Shown one piece after another: positions 25,237-34,735 of a stretch of 36,427 nt of DNA. Every line of letters starts with the position of its first letter. Position 1 is the first letter of the stretch. The translations under genes were made by a program, and so were the position numbers. Where the stretch lies: positions 1-36,427 of the forward strand of contig JAKSCO010000166.1 in assembly GCA_022360575.1 (NCBI GenBank), written 5' to 3'. Origin of the DNA: Bacteroidales bacterium (lineage in GTDB: Bacteria > Bacteroidota > Bacteroidia > Bacteroidales > UBA12077). Below the pieces are notes generated by a model. The model searched no databases and was not told the origin of the DNA. It was given only the letters and a program-made list of their open reading frames with translations.

Positions 25237-27411
25237 TTAGCTTAGGATATCTCTAAATTCTATATCTTGTGAGGCTAAAACAAACACTTTGTTGGTTATA
25301 TTTTTTGTATTTTCTTTCAGCGAATTATAATATGAGTTAAAATCTTTGTCAGGAGTTTTTAATCCTAACATTACCATATCGCTTTTTTTCGATTCTTCTT
25401 CAAGAATATCCCAAAACCTTCGTCCGTTTGATACCAACACTTGGGTTTTGAAATTGATACGCATTTCTTTTAAAATATTTCTTAGATTTTGATGTGCACC
25501 TATGGCTGCTTCTTGAGATGGAACAGCCATTTTTATGAAAATACTTACATGTTGCCAGTGAGGAGTATGTTTCATTAGATATCCCAGAATCATCATTAAT
25601 CCTCCGTTTCCTTTTAAACCTCCCCACCAAATGTCAATTTTTTTACATTGTTTGTAATCGAGTAAGAAATTATTCTGTAATATAATTACATTGCGTTTCG
25701 ATTTAAAAAAATGGGTAATCATTTCGGAGTAAGCTGCATTATGGCTTGATTCTTCGGTATCGCCAAGCAATATTGTGTTGGGAACTAAAGAACCCAATCC
25801 GTAGGAATTTACAAGTTGAATTGATCCTTCAAAAGGATTGTTCGATCGAGTTACTCTAACCAATGTTCGTATGTTTTTTTCGCTTAAGTATGAAGAAATT
25901 TGTTTTTCGTAATCAGGAACTTTTTCTTGAGAAACAGTGCATTCGGGCAAGATTGTAGCAACAGTAATAAGACCTTTTTCTTGAACTATTCCGTATGCAA
26001 AATCGATTAAGTGCCATCTTTTTGTGGGCATTCCGGATAATACTAAAATATTAGGACGCCAGCTTTTAGGATTTGATTTTGTATCTAAGCGTAAAAGAGC
26101 ATAACGAGCTACTTGTAAAAGCATTCCGCTACGAACATCTCCCCAAGTGGTTTTTAGTCGGCGGCGGCGAAGCCAGGTATAAACTAGCATTATAAAGAAA
26201 ATAGCAATAATAGTTGCTATTGCATTAATTAAAAACATTACAGCAAAACATCCTATTGTGCCCAAAAATGAGAGGATCCAGTGGACTTTGAATTTAGGTC
26301 GGAACGAAGGACTTTCTAATAATTTTTCTAAACCCGCAGTGATATTTAATACTCCGTAGGTTGTTAAAAAAAACATAGTAAGAATAGGGGCTATAACATT
26401 TAAATTCCCGACATATACTAATCCCAGAGTAATAATGATTGTAAAGATTGTAGCCCAACGAGGGATTTGTTCGGGACCTGACCCTCTGCTTAAAAAAGCT
26501 AATTGTTTGGGTAAAACTTCGTCTTGAGTTAATGCTTGTAATACACGAGGAGCTCCAAGTAAACTCCCTACGGCACTTGAGAGTGTAGCTCCCCAAACTC
26601 CTAGAAGAATAGCTCCTCCCCAAAAAGCTACTTTTTGCATAACAAGCGAATCTTCGATTAATGTTTTTTCATCAACCCAGAAAGCTAAAATTACAGGGAT
26701 TATCATGTAAATAACAAATCCCACACCGACAGCTAAAAATGTTCCTCGAGGAATTGATTTTGATGGATTTTTTAAATCTCCAGACATATTAACCCCTGCC
26801 ATTATTCCGGTGACCGCAGGGAAAAAGACAGCAAAAACTTTCCAAAAATTTTCGGTATGTTCGGGTTTGATTGTTAAAATATTGGTTTGTATTTCGCCTA
26901 TAGGATTACCCATGAAAAGAGAAATAAGAGAAAGAATTATAACTCCTAAAATAAGAAATTGAGCGCGTATAGCTGCTTTTGTTGAAAATAAAGAAAGGAT
27001 ACCTAATAGTATTGTCGTAATAATTCCGACAAATTTTATATTTAACGAAGGAAATATAGCAACTAAACTTTCGGAAAATCCGATTATGTATAATGCAACA
27101 GAAAAAGCTTGAGCTAGATACAGAGGTATTCCTACGGCTCCTCCTATTTCAATCCCTAAAGAACGGCTAATCATGTAATAAGCTCCACCTGTTTTTACCG
27201 GAGTATTAGTTGCTATTGCAGCAATAGAGAGTGAGGTAAGGAAAGTTATTGATGTTGATAGAACAACTATTAATATTGTTCCGATAAGACCTACATTTCC
27301 GACAACCCATCCAAATCGGAGATACATGATAACACCTAAAATAGTTAGTATTGATGGGGTAAATACTCCTCCGAAGGTATTTAAACGGCTTTGTGTATTT
27401 TGTGTTTTAAT
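25237..27411 (-). CDS. Cation-chloride cotransporter-like (SLC12/APC superfamily) membrane transporter
   Basis: An inner-membrane secondary transporter resembling bacterial members of the Na-K-Cl cotransporter family. About 11-12 membrane helices occupy residues 20-420. Family blocks include GGAYYMISRSLGIEIGGAVG, VFFPAVTGIMAGVNMSGDL and SSAVGSLLGAPRVLQALTQD. A soluble C-terminal domain of about 300 residues follows, with WRPNILVLSG and IDIWWGG...GGLMMILGYL, typical of the SLC12 C-terminus. The only ATG is at 27327, but the frame stays open upstream and the translated residues (NTFGGVFTPSILTILGVIM) are a conserved N-terminal part of the first helix. No ATG, GTG, TTG or CTG lies between this ATG and the in-frame pdxH stop. 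I therefore place the start at the ATT at 27411 (724 aa), 30 bases after the pdxH stop. Substrate unknown. Confidence 0.85.
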   Translation of the reverse strand: MKTQNTQSRLNTFGGVFTPSILTILGVIMYLRFGWVVGNVGLIGTILIVVLSTSITFLTSLSIAAIATNTPVKTGGAYYMISRSLGIEIGGAVGIPLYLAQAFSVALYIIGFSESLVAIFPSLNIKFVGIITTILLGILSLFSTKAAIRAQFLILGVIILSLISLFMGNPIGEIQTNILTIKPEHTENFWKVFAVFFPAVTGIMAGVNMSGDLKNPSKSIPRGTFLAVGVGFVIYMIIPVILAFWVDEKTLIEDSLVMQKVAFWGGAILLGVWGATLSSAVGSLLGAPRVLQALTQDEVLPKQLAFLSRGSGPEQIPRWATIFTIIITLGLVYVGNLNVIAPILTMFFLTTYGVLNITAGLEKLLESPSFRPKFKVHWILSFLGTIGCFAVMFLINAIATIIAIFFIMLVYTWLRRRRLKTTWGDVRSGMLLQVARYALLRLDTKSNPKSWRPNILVLSGMPTKRWHLIDFAYGIVQEKGLITVATILPECTVSQEKVPDYEKQISSYLSEKNIRTLVRVTRSNNPFEGSIQLVNSYGLGSLVPNTILLGDTEESSHNAAYSEMITHFFKSKRNVIILQNNFLLDYKQCKKIDIWWGGLKGNGGLMMILGYLMKHTPHWQHVSIFIKMAVPSQEAAIGAHQNLRNILKEMRINFKTQVLVSNGRRFWDILEEESKKSDMVMLGLKTPDKDFNSYYNSLKENTKNITNKVFVLASQDIEFRDILS

Positions 27412-27441
27412 AGTTGTAAAATTAAAAGGTTGATAATTACT

Positions 27442-28083
27442 TTAAGGTGCAAGTCTACGTATTTTCCAGATATTTTTATCAAAAAAAAATTCAATTCTAT
27501 CATGTAATCTGTTTGGGCGTCCTTGCCAGAATTCAATTATTGTAGGATATAAAATATAACCACCCCAATTATCAGGTCTTTGTATTGTTTTACCCGCAAA
27601 TTTCCGCTCAAATTCTTTATTTTTTTCTTCGAGATATTTCCGATTTATGATTTCATTGCTTTGTTGGGATGCCCACGCTCCAATTTTTCGATTTTCATTT
27701 CTGGATTGGAAGTATTTATCAGATGTCTCAGAGGTTACTTTTTCTATTTTCCCTTCAATCCTTATTTGTTGTTCGAGTTTTGCCCAAAAAAATAATAAAC
27801 TCCCATAATTGTTTTCTGCTATTTGGATTCCTTTTTTACTGTTGTAGTTTGTATAAAAAATAAATCCATTGTTTTTTATTTCTTTTAATAAAACAATTCT
27901 GGATGATGGTTTAAGATTTTTTCCTACTGTAGATAAGCTCATGGCGGTAGGATCTTTAATTCCTGAATTAATAGCATTATTGATCCATTTATTAAATTGC
28001 CTAAAAGGATTTGAATCTACATTCTCTTTCCCAAAATCTTTTTGTGTAAAATCTTTGTTGATATCATCATATCTCTTATTCAT
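27442..28083 (-). CDS. pdxH: Pyridoxamine 5'-phosphate oxidase
   Basis: A cytoplasmic FMN enzyme that oxidises pyridoxine or pyridoxamine 5'-phosphate to pyridoxal 5'-phosphate, the last step of PLP synthesis and salvage. The 213-residue length is standard. Recognisable blocks are NPFRQFNKWINNA, the FMN-binding SRIVLLKEIKNNGFIFYTNY, the RIEGKIEKV strand, IGAWASQQS, and the C-terminal signature WGGYILYPTIIEFWQGRPNRLHDR ending in RRLAP. It is complete, and its TAA is normal for the family, so readthrough into the next gene is not needed. It lies 20 bases after yihY and 30 bases before the cotransporter start in the same operon. Confidence 0.96.
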   Translation of the reverse strand: MNKRYDDINKDFTQKDFGKENVDSNPFRQFNKWINNAINSGIKDPTAMSLSTVGKNLKPSSRIVLLKEIKNNGFIFYTNYNSKKGIQIAENNYGSLLFFWAKLEQQIRIEGKIEKVTSETSDKYFQSRNENRKIGAWASQQSNEIINRKYLEEKNKEFERKFAGKTIQRPDNWGGYILYPTIIEFWQGRPNRLHDRIEFFFDKNIWKIRRLAP

Positions 28084-28103
28084 AATACATTTAAAAGTAA
28101 TTT

Positions 28104-29033
28104 TTAGTTATCAGAATTTTCGAGTTGAGCATTGTTAATGCTAGCATTTAATTCGAAACCTAATATTAAAGCAAATGAATTAAAATACAACCACAATAAA
28201 ACAACCATAATTGTTCCTATAGAACCATATAATTTATTGTATTGTCCGAAATTATTTACAAAATAAGAAAATCCGAGTGATGTGATTAAGGCTAATATTG
28301 TGGCAATGGTTGATCCTGCTGATATAAATTTCCACTTTGTTTTTCTTGCTGGAGCATAGTAGTATAAAAATGAAATAGAGAAAAAAAATAAAGCTATAAC
28401 AACGAGCCATTTGCCAAATGTAATTAAGTAATAAATTATGTTGGTTTGTATGATCTCAATTTCGACAAGTTTACTTAAGATTAATTGACCAAAGGTTAAT
28501 AAGATGACTGAAGTAGAAATTAATATAAAAATTATAAAGACTAAAAATGTAGAAACAATTCTGATCGCAGTCCAATTACGAGTATCGATTGTATGATATG
28601 TATTGTTAAAAGCTTGAATTAATGCATGTACAGCATTAGTTGAGAATATTATACTAGTCAGAGCTCCAAAAGAAAATACTCCAATTTTTTTAACAGTAAC
28701 AACAGATATTAATGTTGATTCGAAATAATTAAACGCATTTTTAGGAAGGAACTCTTGAATTAGATGTAGTAGCTCGAGTTGCAGATTTTTAACAGGGATA
28801 AATGGAATTAAAGTAAACAGAAATAACATTGTGGGAAATATTGCTAAAGCAAAATTAAAAGCAATAGCTGATGCCCGAGTAGCTAAGTATCCATTTTTTA
28901 CTCCTGATATAAAAAAAATTATAACATCATAAATGGGAACTTTCTCAAATCCGGGCAACGAAATAACCTTTGCCTTTTCTTTTATTTGTATTATTCTGAG
29001 TTTAAAAAAAGAGTTTTTATTTATTTCCGGCAT
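28104..29033 (-). CDS. YihY/BrkB family inner-membrane protein
   Basis: A 309-residue inner-membrane protein of the YihY (formerly ribonuclease BN/BrkB) family, whose function is unsettled; the old RNase label is not supported. About six helices are visible. The family-typical segment RASAIAFNFALAIFPTMLFLFTLIPFIP starts near residue 56, followed by a helical stretch with SAVHALIQAFN-like residues, and the last third has YYYAPARKTKWKFISAGS and LYGSIGTIMVVLLWLYFNSFALILGFELN, all characteristic. A non-hydrophobic N-terminal part of about 35 residues is cytoplasmic. It is 33 bases after nadC and 20 bases before pdxH, in the middle of the operon. Confidence 0.92.
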   Translation of the reverse strand: MPEINKNSFFKLRIIQIKEKAKVISLPGFEKVPIYDVIIFFISGVKNGYLATRASAIAFNFALAIFPTMLFLFTLIPFIPVKNLQLELLHLIQEFLPKNAFNYFESTLISVVTVKKIGVFSFGALTSIIFSTNAVHALIQAFNNTYHTIDTRNWTAIRIVSTFLVFIIFILISTSVILLTFGQLILSKLVEIEIIQTNIIYYLITFGKWLVVIALFFFSISFLYYYAPARKTKWKFISAGSTIATILALITSLGFSYFVNNFGQYNKLYGSIGTIMVVLLWLYFNSFALILGFELNASINNAQLENSDN

Positions 29034-29066
29034 ATTTTATTATTAAAAGCTAAAGTTTACAGTAAA

Positions 29067-29909
29067 TTAAATAGCTTTTAAGCTCATATCCAAACTTTTT
29101 ATTTGATGGGTTAAGGCACCAACCGAAATAAAATCTACACCACATTCGGCATATCCTCTTATTGTTTGATCTGTGATTCCTCCGGATGATTCTGTTTCGT
29201 ATTTTCCTTCGATTAGTTCTACTGCTTTTCGAGTATTCTCATAATTGAAATTGTCAAGCATAATTCTATTGATCCCACCAATTCGTAGTATCTCTTTAAC
29301 TTCGGTTATATTTCTAGCTTCAATTTCAATTTTAATGTCTTTATTTATTGATTTTAAATATTGTTGAGCTTTTTTTATTGCAGGTTCGATTCCTCCTGCA
29401 AAATCAATATGATTATCTTTTAGCATAATCATATCGTAAAGTCCCATTCTGTGATTTTCTCCTCCTCCAATTTTAACAGCTTGTTTTTCTAAGAATCTAA
29501 CTCCGGGTGTTGTTTTTCGAGTATCTAAAATTTTAGTATTTGTTCCGTTAACTAAGTTTACATATTTACGAGTAGTTGTAGCTATACCACTCATACGTTG
29601 CATTATATTTAAAACTAACCGTTCGGCTTTTAATATAGAATGTACATTACCTTTTACTATAAAGGCTCTGTCTCCTTGATTTATTTCACTTCCATCAAAC
29701 AAAAATTGTTTGAATTTCAACGAAGGATCAATATGTGAAAATATTTTTTTTGCGATTTCAAGTCCAGCTAAAATACCTTTTTCTTTTATTAGTAGTTGAG
29801 CTTCTCCTACTGCATCTTTAGGAATACATGAAAGAGATGAGTGATCTCCTTCTCCAACGTCTTCTTTTATTGCATCTTGAATAAATGCTTCTAAATACTT
29901 ATCTATCAT
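29067..29909 (-). CDS. nadC: Nicotinate-nucleotide pyrophosphorylase (carboxylating)
   Basis: Quinolinate phosphoribosyltransferase, the cytoplasmic enzyme that turns quinolinate and PRPP into nicotinate mononucleotide in de novo NAD synthesis. The 280 residues are full length. The N-terminal EDVGEGDHSS segment and the core blocks ERLVLNIMQRMSGIATTTRKYV, LDTRKTTPGVRFLEKQAVKIGG and GGENHRMGLYDMIMLKDNHI carry the PRPP and quinolinate contacts (Arg, Lys, His). The barrel ends with IEARN, IMLDNF and ESSGGI and a SVGALTH strand. The start overlaps the upstream DUF4783 gene by 11 bases. nadA and nadB are not in the window. Confidence 0.97.
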   Translation of the reverse strand: MIDKYLEAFIQDAIKEDVGEGDHSSLSCIPKDAVGEAQLLIKEKGILAGLEIAKKIFSHIDPSLKFKQFLFDGSEINQGDRAFIVKGNVHSILKAERLVLNIMQRMSGIATTTRKYVNLVNGTNTKILDTRKTTPGVRFLEKQAVKIGGGENHRMGLYDMIMLKDNHIDFAGGIEPAIKKAQQYLKSINKDIKIEIEARNITEVKEILRIGGINRIMLDNFNYENTRKAVELIEGKYETESSGGITDQTIRGYAECGVDFISVGALTHQIKSLDMSLKAI

Positions 29910-30309
29910 CTTCTGTTTCTATTCTTAATTGATGTATTAAAGGTTTATTATTTTTTACTTTGATTAAAATATAAACTCGAAATGTACCATTAAATGTTAC
30001 AAGTTTTCCGATTGCAAATTTAGATTCTTCTTTGCCTCCTTTATGTATTAATTCGAATTTTTTTGGATAATGATTAGTGAAAAAGTTATCCATTATTTGT
30101 TGAGCTTGTATATTACTGTATACATCCTCAGTATCAACAATAACTAGTTCTATAGTTTTATTAAAGTGTCGAGCAAGTTCTTCGGCACTTCCTACCTTAA
30201 ATGCAATAACAATATCTCTTGGAATTTCTTTGGTATAGGTAAAAGAACCAAAATTGAAAATAAAAGAGAATATAACGAATAATGGTAGTGCTTTTTTTAA
30301 GGTTTTCAT
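29899..30309 (-). CDS. DUF4783 exported protein
   Basis: A 136-residue exported protein with the pattern of the Bacteroidota-specific DUF4783 family. A Sec signal peptide spans about 1-27. The mature part has a cystatin/NTF2-like alternation of one long helix (DIVIAFKVGSAEELARHFN) and beta strands (TIELVIV, KFELIHKG, FRVYILIKV, IHQLRIE). No catalytic residues are evident and the function is unknown; an NTF2-like fold is inference. It is the first gene of the nadC-yihY-pdxH-cotransporter run, overlapping nadC by 11 bases. The same gene pair next to a divergent rlmH is common in this phylum. Confidence 0.85.
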   Translation of the reverse strand: MKTLKKALPLFVIFSFIFNFGSFTYTKEIPRDIVIAFKVGSAEELARHFNKTIELVIVDTEDVYSNIQAQQIMDNFFTNHYPKKFELIHKGGKEESKFAIGKLVTFNGTFRVYILIKVKNNKPLIHQLRIETEDDR

Positions 30310-30434
30310 TTCAAATCTTCTTAAGTTTGTGAATTAATATAACAAAAATCAAACCACAAATCTGTTATAGCATAAGTAATGTATATAATTTGCAAAAATT
30401 ATAAAAAAATACCAAATAAAAAAAGAACATCATT

Positions 30435-30908
30435 ATGAAGGTTAAACTTATTGTTATCGGGAAAACTGACTCGAAGTATATAAAAGAGGGGAATACAGAA
30501 TATTTAAAACGTTTGAAACATTATATTAATGCAGAAATCATTGTTATCCAAGATTTGAAAAATACTAAGAATTTATCTGAACAACAACAAAAGAAGAAAG
30601 AAGGTGAATTGATTTTGAATCATGTAAAAGATAATGATTTTGTTGTTTTATTGGATGAAAATGGAGGGCAATACTCTTCTGTTGAATTTTCTAAATTTAT
30701 AGAAAAACAGATGATTTCGGGGGTGAAAAATTTGATTTTTGTTATTGGAGGTCCTTATGGTTTTTCTGATGAAGTATATCAAAAAGCGAACAAAAAGATT
30801 TCTTTATCTCGATTAACATTCTCTCATCAAATGGTTCGGTTGATTTTTTTAGAACAGTTGTATCGATCTATGACTATATTGAAGGGAGAACCGTATCATC
30901 ATAATTAA
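30435..30908 (+). CDS. rlmH: 23S rRNA (pseudouridine1915-N3)-methyltransferase RlmH
   Basis: A small SPOUT methyltransferase acting on assembled 70S ribosomes at pseudouridine 1915 of helix 69. The 157-residue length is normal. The knotted SAM-binding signature is intact: LIFVIGGPYGFSDEV (about 100-114, GGPYG at 105-109), then ISLSRLTFSHQMVRLIFLEQLYRSMTILKGEPYHHN at the C-terminus. A divergent 125-bp spacer separates it from the DUF4783 operon. A TTTG is present in that spacer but without a full TAnnTTTG box. The sensor kinase follows after 45 bases and may be co-transcribed. Confidence 0.97.
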   Translation: MKVKLIVIGKTDSKYIKEGNTEYLKRLKHYINAEIIVIQDLKNTKNLSEQQQKKKEGELILNHVKDNDFVVLLDENGGQYSSVEFSKFIEKQMISGVKNLIFVIGGPYGFSDEVYQKANKKISLSRLTFSHQMVRLIFLEQLYRSMTILKGEPYHHN

Positions 30909-30953
30909 AATATATATGTATCTTATTTAAATGTTATCATTGAGTTTATACAA

Positions 30954-33900
30954 ATGAAGCTTATCTTTAATAAATACCGAATTATTTTTTCTGCAATCAT
31001 ATGCTTGGTTTTCGCTTTAGTTTTCGAGAATAATTCGAAGCGTATATCATCATATGAATCTGATTTTAATAATGCTCAGGAGGTATTAAACAAAAAGATT
31101 GTCAAAGTTGAAAATATTTTAAGAGATATTGAATATAAGCTCGATTCTTTGAATTTAAAAGACTTGATGAAAAATCAGGATTTTATTCAGAAGGATTTAT
31201 ATCCCAATGAAGGGATTGTTATTTTAGGTTTTTCATCAGATTCGTTAGTATTTTGGTCTGATAATTCGATTCCTATCGAAAATTATTTAATCGATAATGC
31301 TCTATATAATCGTGTTTCAAAATTCAGGAATGGATGGTTTGTTATACGACAGAATTATATCGAAAATTACGAATTTTTTGGATTAATCTTAATAAAGAAT
31401 GAATATTCATATCAAAATGAATTTATAAAGAATGATTTCTTTTACGAATACAAATTAAACGAAATTGAAATTGTATTAGATTCGAAAAGAGACTTTAAAG
31501 TAAACGATTATAATGATGATTATTTATTCTCATTTGTATTAAAATCAGGACATAAATATTACGCTGCCAAAGCAGTATTAGCAAGCTTATTTTATTTTAT
31601 TGCGTTAGTTTTAATTCTATTATATATTCGGAATTTGGTAAGGAGACAAAACTCATACAAATCGAAAGGAATATTATTGTTTATATTAGGATTGGGGATT
31701 GTTTGCTTGCGTTATTGTATGTTAAAATATCATTTCCCAAGAGTGTTCAATCATCTTGACTTATTTCAACCTCATCATTTTGGTATTTCATTTACAATTC
31801 CTTCGTTAGGTGATTTGTTGATACATTCAATGTTAATACTGTGTTATTTTTTCATTATATCTGAAAGTTTTAGAGGTTTTAAGATAACAAATAAAAGAGT
31901 TAATTATGTTGTACTTATCCTATTTGTGATTTTGTCATTTATTTTCTTTAGTTATGTCAATTATATTTTTAAAAGTTTAGTTTTTCACTCAAGTATTTCT
32001 TTTGATGTATATAAATTTTTAGAATTATCTATATACAGTTTTGTTGGATTCTTGATTATACTTTTCTTACAATTGTCCATATTTTTGTTTATTAACCGAT
32101 ATATTCAAATTGTATATAACAGAGTAAGTTGGCGATACTTCTTCTTAATAATTGTTCTTTTAATATTTGCATTAGGATTTATATCACAAATATCTTCGTA
32201 TAAGTTTAGTTGGTTTGAGGTTTTGTTTTATTTGTTCCTAACAGTTTCTATATTCTTTATAAAGTTTAAGCAAAAAAAATATTCTTATAGCTTAACCCTT
32301 TTGTTTTTATTGTTGCTTGTAGCTCATTCTGTTTTGTTTATAACGGGCACAAGTTTAGAAAAAGATACCGAAACACGAAAGGTACTAGCTGTAAATTTAT
32401 CGAACGAACGAGATCAGATAGCAGAAATGTTATTAGTAGATGTTGAGCAAAAAATACAACAAGATACTGTTGTTAGAGATTTGCTGGAATGGCATTTGCA
32501 AAACAAATCAGCTATATTAGAGCATTTACAAATAAATTATTTTAGTGGCTATTTCCGTAAATTCGACTTGAAAATATCGGTATGTAAACCCGATGAAGAT
32601 TTGACATTAATTCGAGAAAATACTACAGAAATAGTTCCTTGTTATCGTTTTTTTAAAAACTTATCAGAAAATGAAGGTTTGAAACTTAATAAGTCGAATT
32701 TTCATTTTATAGACAATCTAAATGGGAAAATAAGTTACTTAGGAAAGATATCATATCAAAGAGATGATTGGGATTCAGAAATATCGTTGTTTATTTCTTT
32801 AGATTCGAAACTTATTTCTCAAGAACTAGGTTATCCAGAGTTATTGTTAGATAATAGAATGTCAAGAGTGTCATTACTGAGTAATTACTCTTATGCAAAA
32901 TATAAAGAAGGGTATTTAACTACGCAATCTGGAATTTATTCATATCAATTAAGCCTGCCTAATGATTGGATTTCTGATGATGAATTTTATGATGTTAGTG
33001 ACAAAGAGTTTAATCATCTAATATATCGAATTAATGATGATACTGTAATTGTTATTAGTAATTTAAGGTTTCAGTTTGTCGATTTGTTAGCTTCATTGTC
33101 TTATATATTTGTATTGTATTACATTATTTTTGCCGTAACATTTTTTATTATAAGGTTTCCAGATAATATTCGCCAATTTAATTACGACTTTAAGAATAAG
33201 ATAAAATTTTCGATGATTGGAGTTTTGTTGTTGTCATTAATTGTAATTGGAATAGGAACTACTTACTACAGTATTAATCAATTTCAAAATAAATTGCATA
33301 ATAATATTAGTGAGAAACTACAATCGGTATTGGTTGAAGTAGAACATAAATTAGGAGGAGAGTTTAGTCTTGATTCTGATTATTCTGATTATTTAACCTA
33401 CTTATTAACAAAATTTTCGAATGTATTTTACATAGACATTAATATGTATGATGTAAAAGGAAACTTGTTGGCCTCTTCGCGACCTCAGATATTTGAAAAA
33501 GGATTGATGGGACGAAAAATGAATAATATTGCCTATGACGAAATGTTAATAAAAAAGCGAGGGAGATTTATTCATAAAGAAACTATTGGAAAGCTGAGCT
33601 ATTATTCGGCTTATGTTCCATTTATGAATGAGAATAACGAATTGCTAGCTTATATTAATTTGCCCTACTTTACAAAACAGAGTGCATTAAAAAAGGAGAT
33701 ATATACTATTGTTATTGCAATTGTTAATATTTATTTTTTCCTGATCCTTTTATCAGTCATTGTTGCTATTTTAGTTTCGAATAATATAACAAAACCCTTA
33801 CAGTTGATAAACGAAAGGTTTAAATCTATTGATTTGATAAAGCATAATAAAACAATAGAATATGAAAATAAAGATGAGATTGGGAGTTTAATAAAAGAAT

Positions 33901-34634
33901 ATAACAGAATGGTTACTGAGCTAAGAGAAAATGCCGAGAAGTTAGCTAAGTCAGAAAGGGAATCTGCATGGAGAGAAATGGCAAAACAAATAGCTCATGA
34001 GATAAAGAATCCTTTAACACCAATGAAATTGTCGGTACAATATTTACAAAAGGCTTGGGTTGATAAGATTCCTGATTTTGATAAGCGTTTATCAAAATTT
34101 TCAAATTCTTTAATAAGTCAGATAAATAGTTTATCGCGGATAGCAACGGAATTTTCTAATTTTGCTAAAATGCCTAAAGCATCGACAGGGAAAGTAGATA
34201 TAGTAGAGAAACTTGTCGAATCAATAAATCTATTTGAAACAACAGAAAATGTTGAGTTTATAACCAATGTTGCAAATAAGCAATACTATGTAAATGCTGA
34301 TAAAGAACAGTTATTAATAATAATTGGAAATCTTATAAAAAATGGAATACAAGCTATTCCTAAAGGGAAACAAGGTATAATAGATGTAAAAGTTAAAGAT
34401 ATTGGTTCTTATATTGAATTGATTATAACCGATAATGGGGCTGGTATTGCTAATGAAGTAAGAGATAAGTTATTCATCCCGAATTTTACAACCAAAACAA
34501 GTGGAATGGGATTAGGGTTAGCTATAGTAAAGAATATGTTAGAAAATATTGGGGGAAGGATAAATTATAAAACGAAAATAGGAGAAGGAACTTCATTTTT
34601 TGTTCTGTTTCCAAAGTATGAAATTGACTTATAA
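30954..34634 (+). CDS. Large NtrY-like multi-pass sensor histidine kinase
   Basis: A 1226-residue inner-membrane histidine kinase. Helix 1 (8-25) and a periplasmic region to about 205 are followed by a block of about eight helices (about 205-475), a second extracytoplasmic region (about 480-690), and two helices near 705-770. A third sensory region follows, then a last helix near 920-945. A HAMP domain (NNITKPLQLINERF) precedes the HisKA motif MAKQIAHEIKNPLTPMKLS with His1015. The ATPase domain is complete: N box GNLIKNGIQAI, G1 DNGAGI, F box FIPNFTTK, G2 GMGLGLAIV. The H-box and architecture match NtrY-type kinases in Bacteroidota. No response regulator is adjacent, so its partner is unknown. 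The signal sensed cannot be deduced. Confidence 0.93.
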   Translation: MKLIFNKYRIIFSAIICLVFALVFENNSKRISSYESDFNNAQEVLNKKIVKVENILRDIEYKLDSLNLKDLMKNQDFIQKDLYPNEGIVILGFSSDSLVFWSDNSIPIENYLIDNALYNRVSKFRNGWFVIRQNYIENYEFFGLILIKNEYSYQNEFIKNDFFYEYKLNEIEIVLDSKRDFKVNDYNDDYLFSFVLKSGHKYYAAKAVLASLFYFIALVLILLYIRNLVRRQNSYKSKGILLFILGLGIVCLRYCMLKYHFPRVFNHLDLFQPHHFGISFTIPSLGDLLIHSMLILCYFFIISESFRGFKITNKRVNYVVLILFVILSFIFFSYVNYIFKSLVFHSSISFDVYKFLELSIYSFVGFLIILFLQLSIFLFINRYIQIVYNRVSWRYFFLIIVLLIFALGFISQISSYKFSWFEVLFYLFLTVSIFFIKFKQKKYSYSLTLLFLLLLVAHSVLFITGTSLEKDTETRKVLAVNLSNERDQIAEMLLVDVEQKIQQDTVVRDLLEWHLQNKSAILEHLQINYFSGYFRKFDLKISVCKPDEDLTLIRENTTEIVPCYRFFKNLSENEGLKLNKSNFHFIDNLNGKISYLGKISYQRDDWDSEISLFISLDSKLISQELGYPELLLDNRMSRVSLLSNYSYAKYKEGYLTTQSGIYSYQLSLPNDWISDDEFYDVSDKEFNHLIYRINDDTVIVISNLRFQFVDLLASLSYIFVLYYIIFAVTFFIIRFPDNIRQFNYDFKNKIKFSMIGVLLLSLIVIGIGTTYYSINQFQNKLHNNISEKLQSVLVEVEHKLGGEFSLDSDYSDYLTYLLTKFSNVFYIDINMYDVKGNLLASSRPQIFEKGLMGRKMNNIAYDEMLIKKRGRFIHKETIGKLSYYSAYVPFMNENNELLAYINLPYFTKQSALKKEIYTIVIAIVNIYFFLILLSVIVAILVSNNITKPLQLINERFKSIDLIKHNKTIEYENKDEIGSLIKEYNRMVTELRENAEKLAKSERESAWREMAKQIAHEIKNPLTPMKLSVQYLQKAWVDKIPDFDKRLSKFSNSLISQINSLSRIATEFSNFAKMPKASTGKVDIVEKLVESINLFETTENVEFITNVANKQYYVNADKEQLLIIIGNLIKNGIQAIPKGKQGIIDVKVKDIGSYIELIITDNGAGIANEVRDKLFIPNFTTKTSGMGLGLAIVKNMLENIGGRINYKTKIGEGTSFFVLFPKYEIDL

Positions 34635-34691
34635 TTTGAACTTTAACGGTTGATTTGTTATGAAAACGGAATAATCAAACTAAAATTTATT

Positions 34692-34699
34692 TATATTTG
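34692..34699 (+). promoter_or_regulatory. Putative -7 promoter box for the glycine-rich surface gene
   Basis: TATATTTG matches TAnnTTTG 37 bases before the proposed TTG start at 34736, between the kinase stop and the surface-protein gene. No -33 element at the expected spacing. Confidence 0.45.
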
Positions 34700-34735
34700 T
34701 TATATATAGCATAGGATACGTAAAATTTGTGAACA

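Noticed and set aside
27327-27444. pdxH-cotransporter fusion through stop-codon readthrough
   Set aside because: The two genes are in the same frame, but PdxH ends with its normal RRLAP terminus and the intervening 10 codons are linker-like; an alternative start explains the data better.
30370-30434. TATAATTTG as an rlmH promoter
   Set aside because: The TA is not at the correct distance from TTTG to fit TAnnTTTG, and no -33 element is visible.
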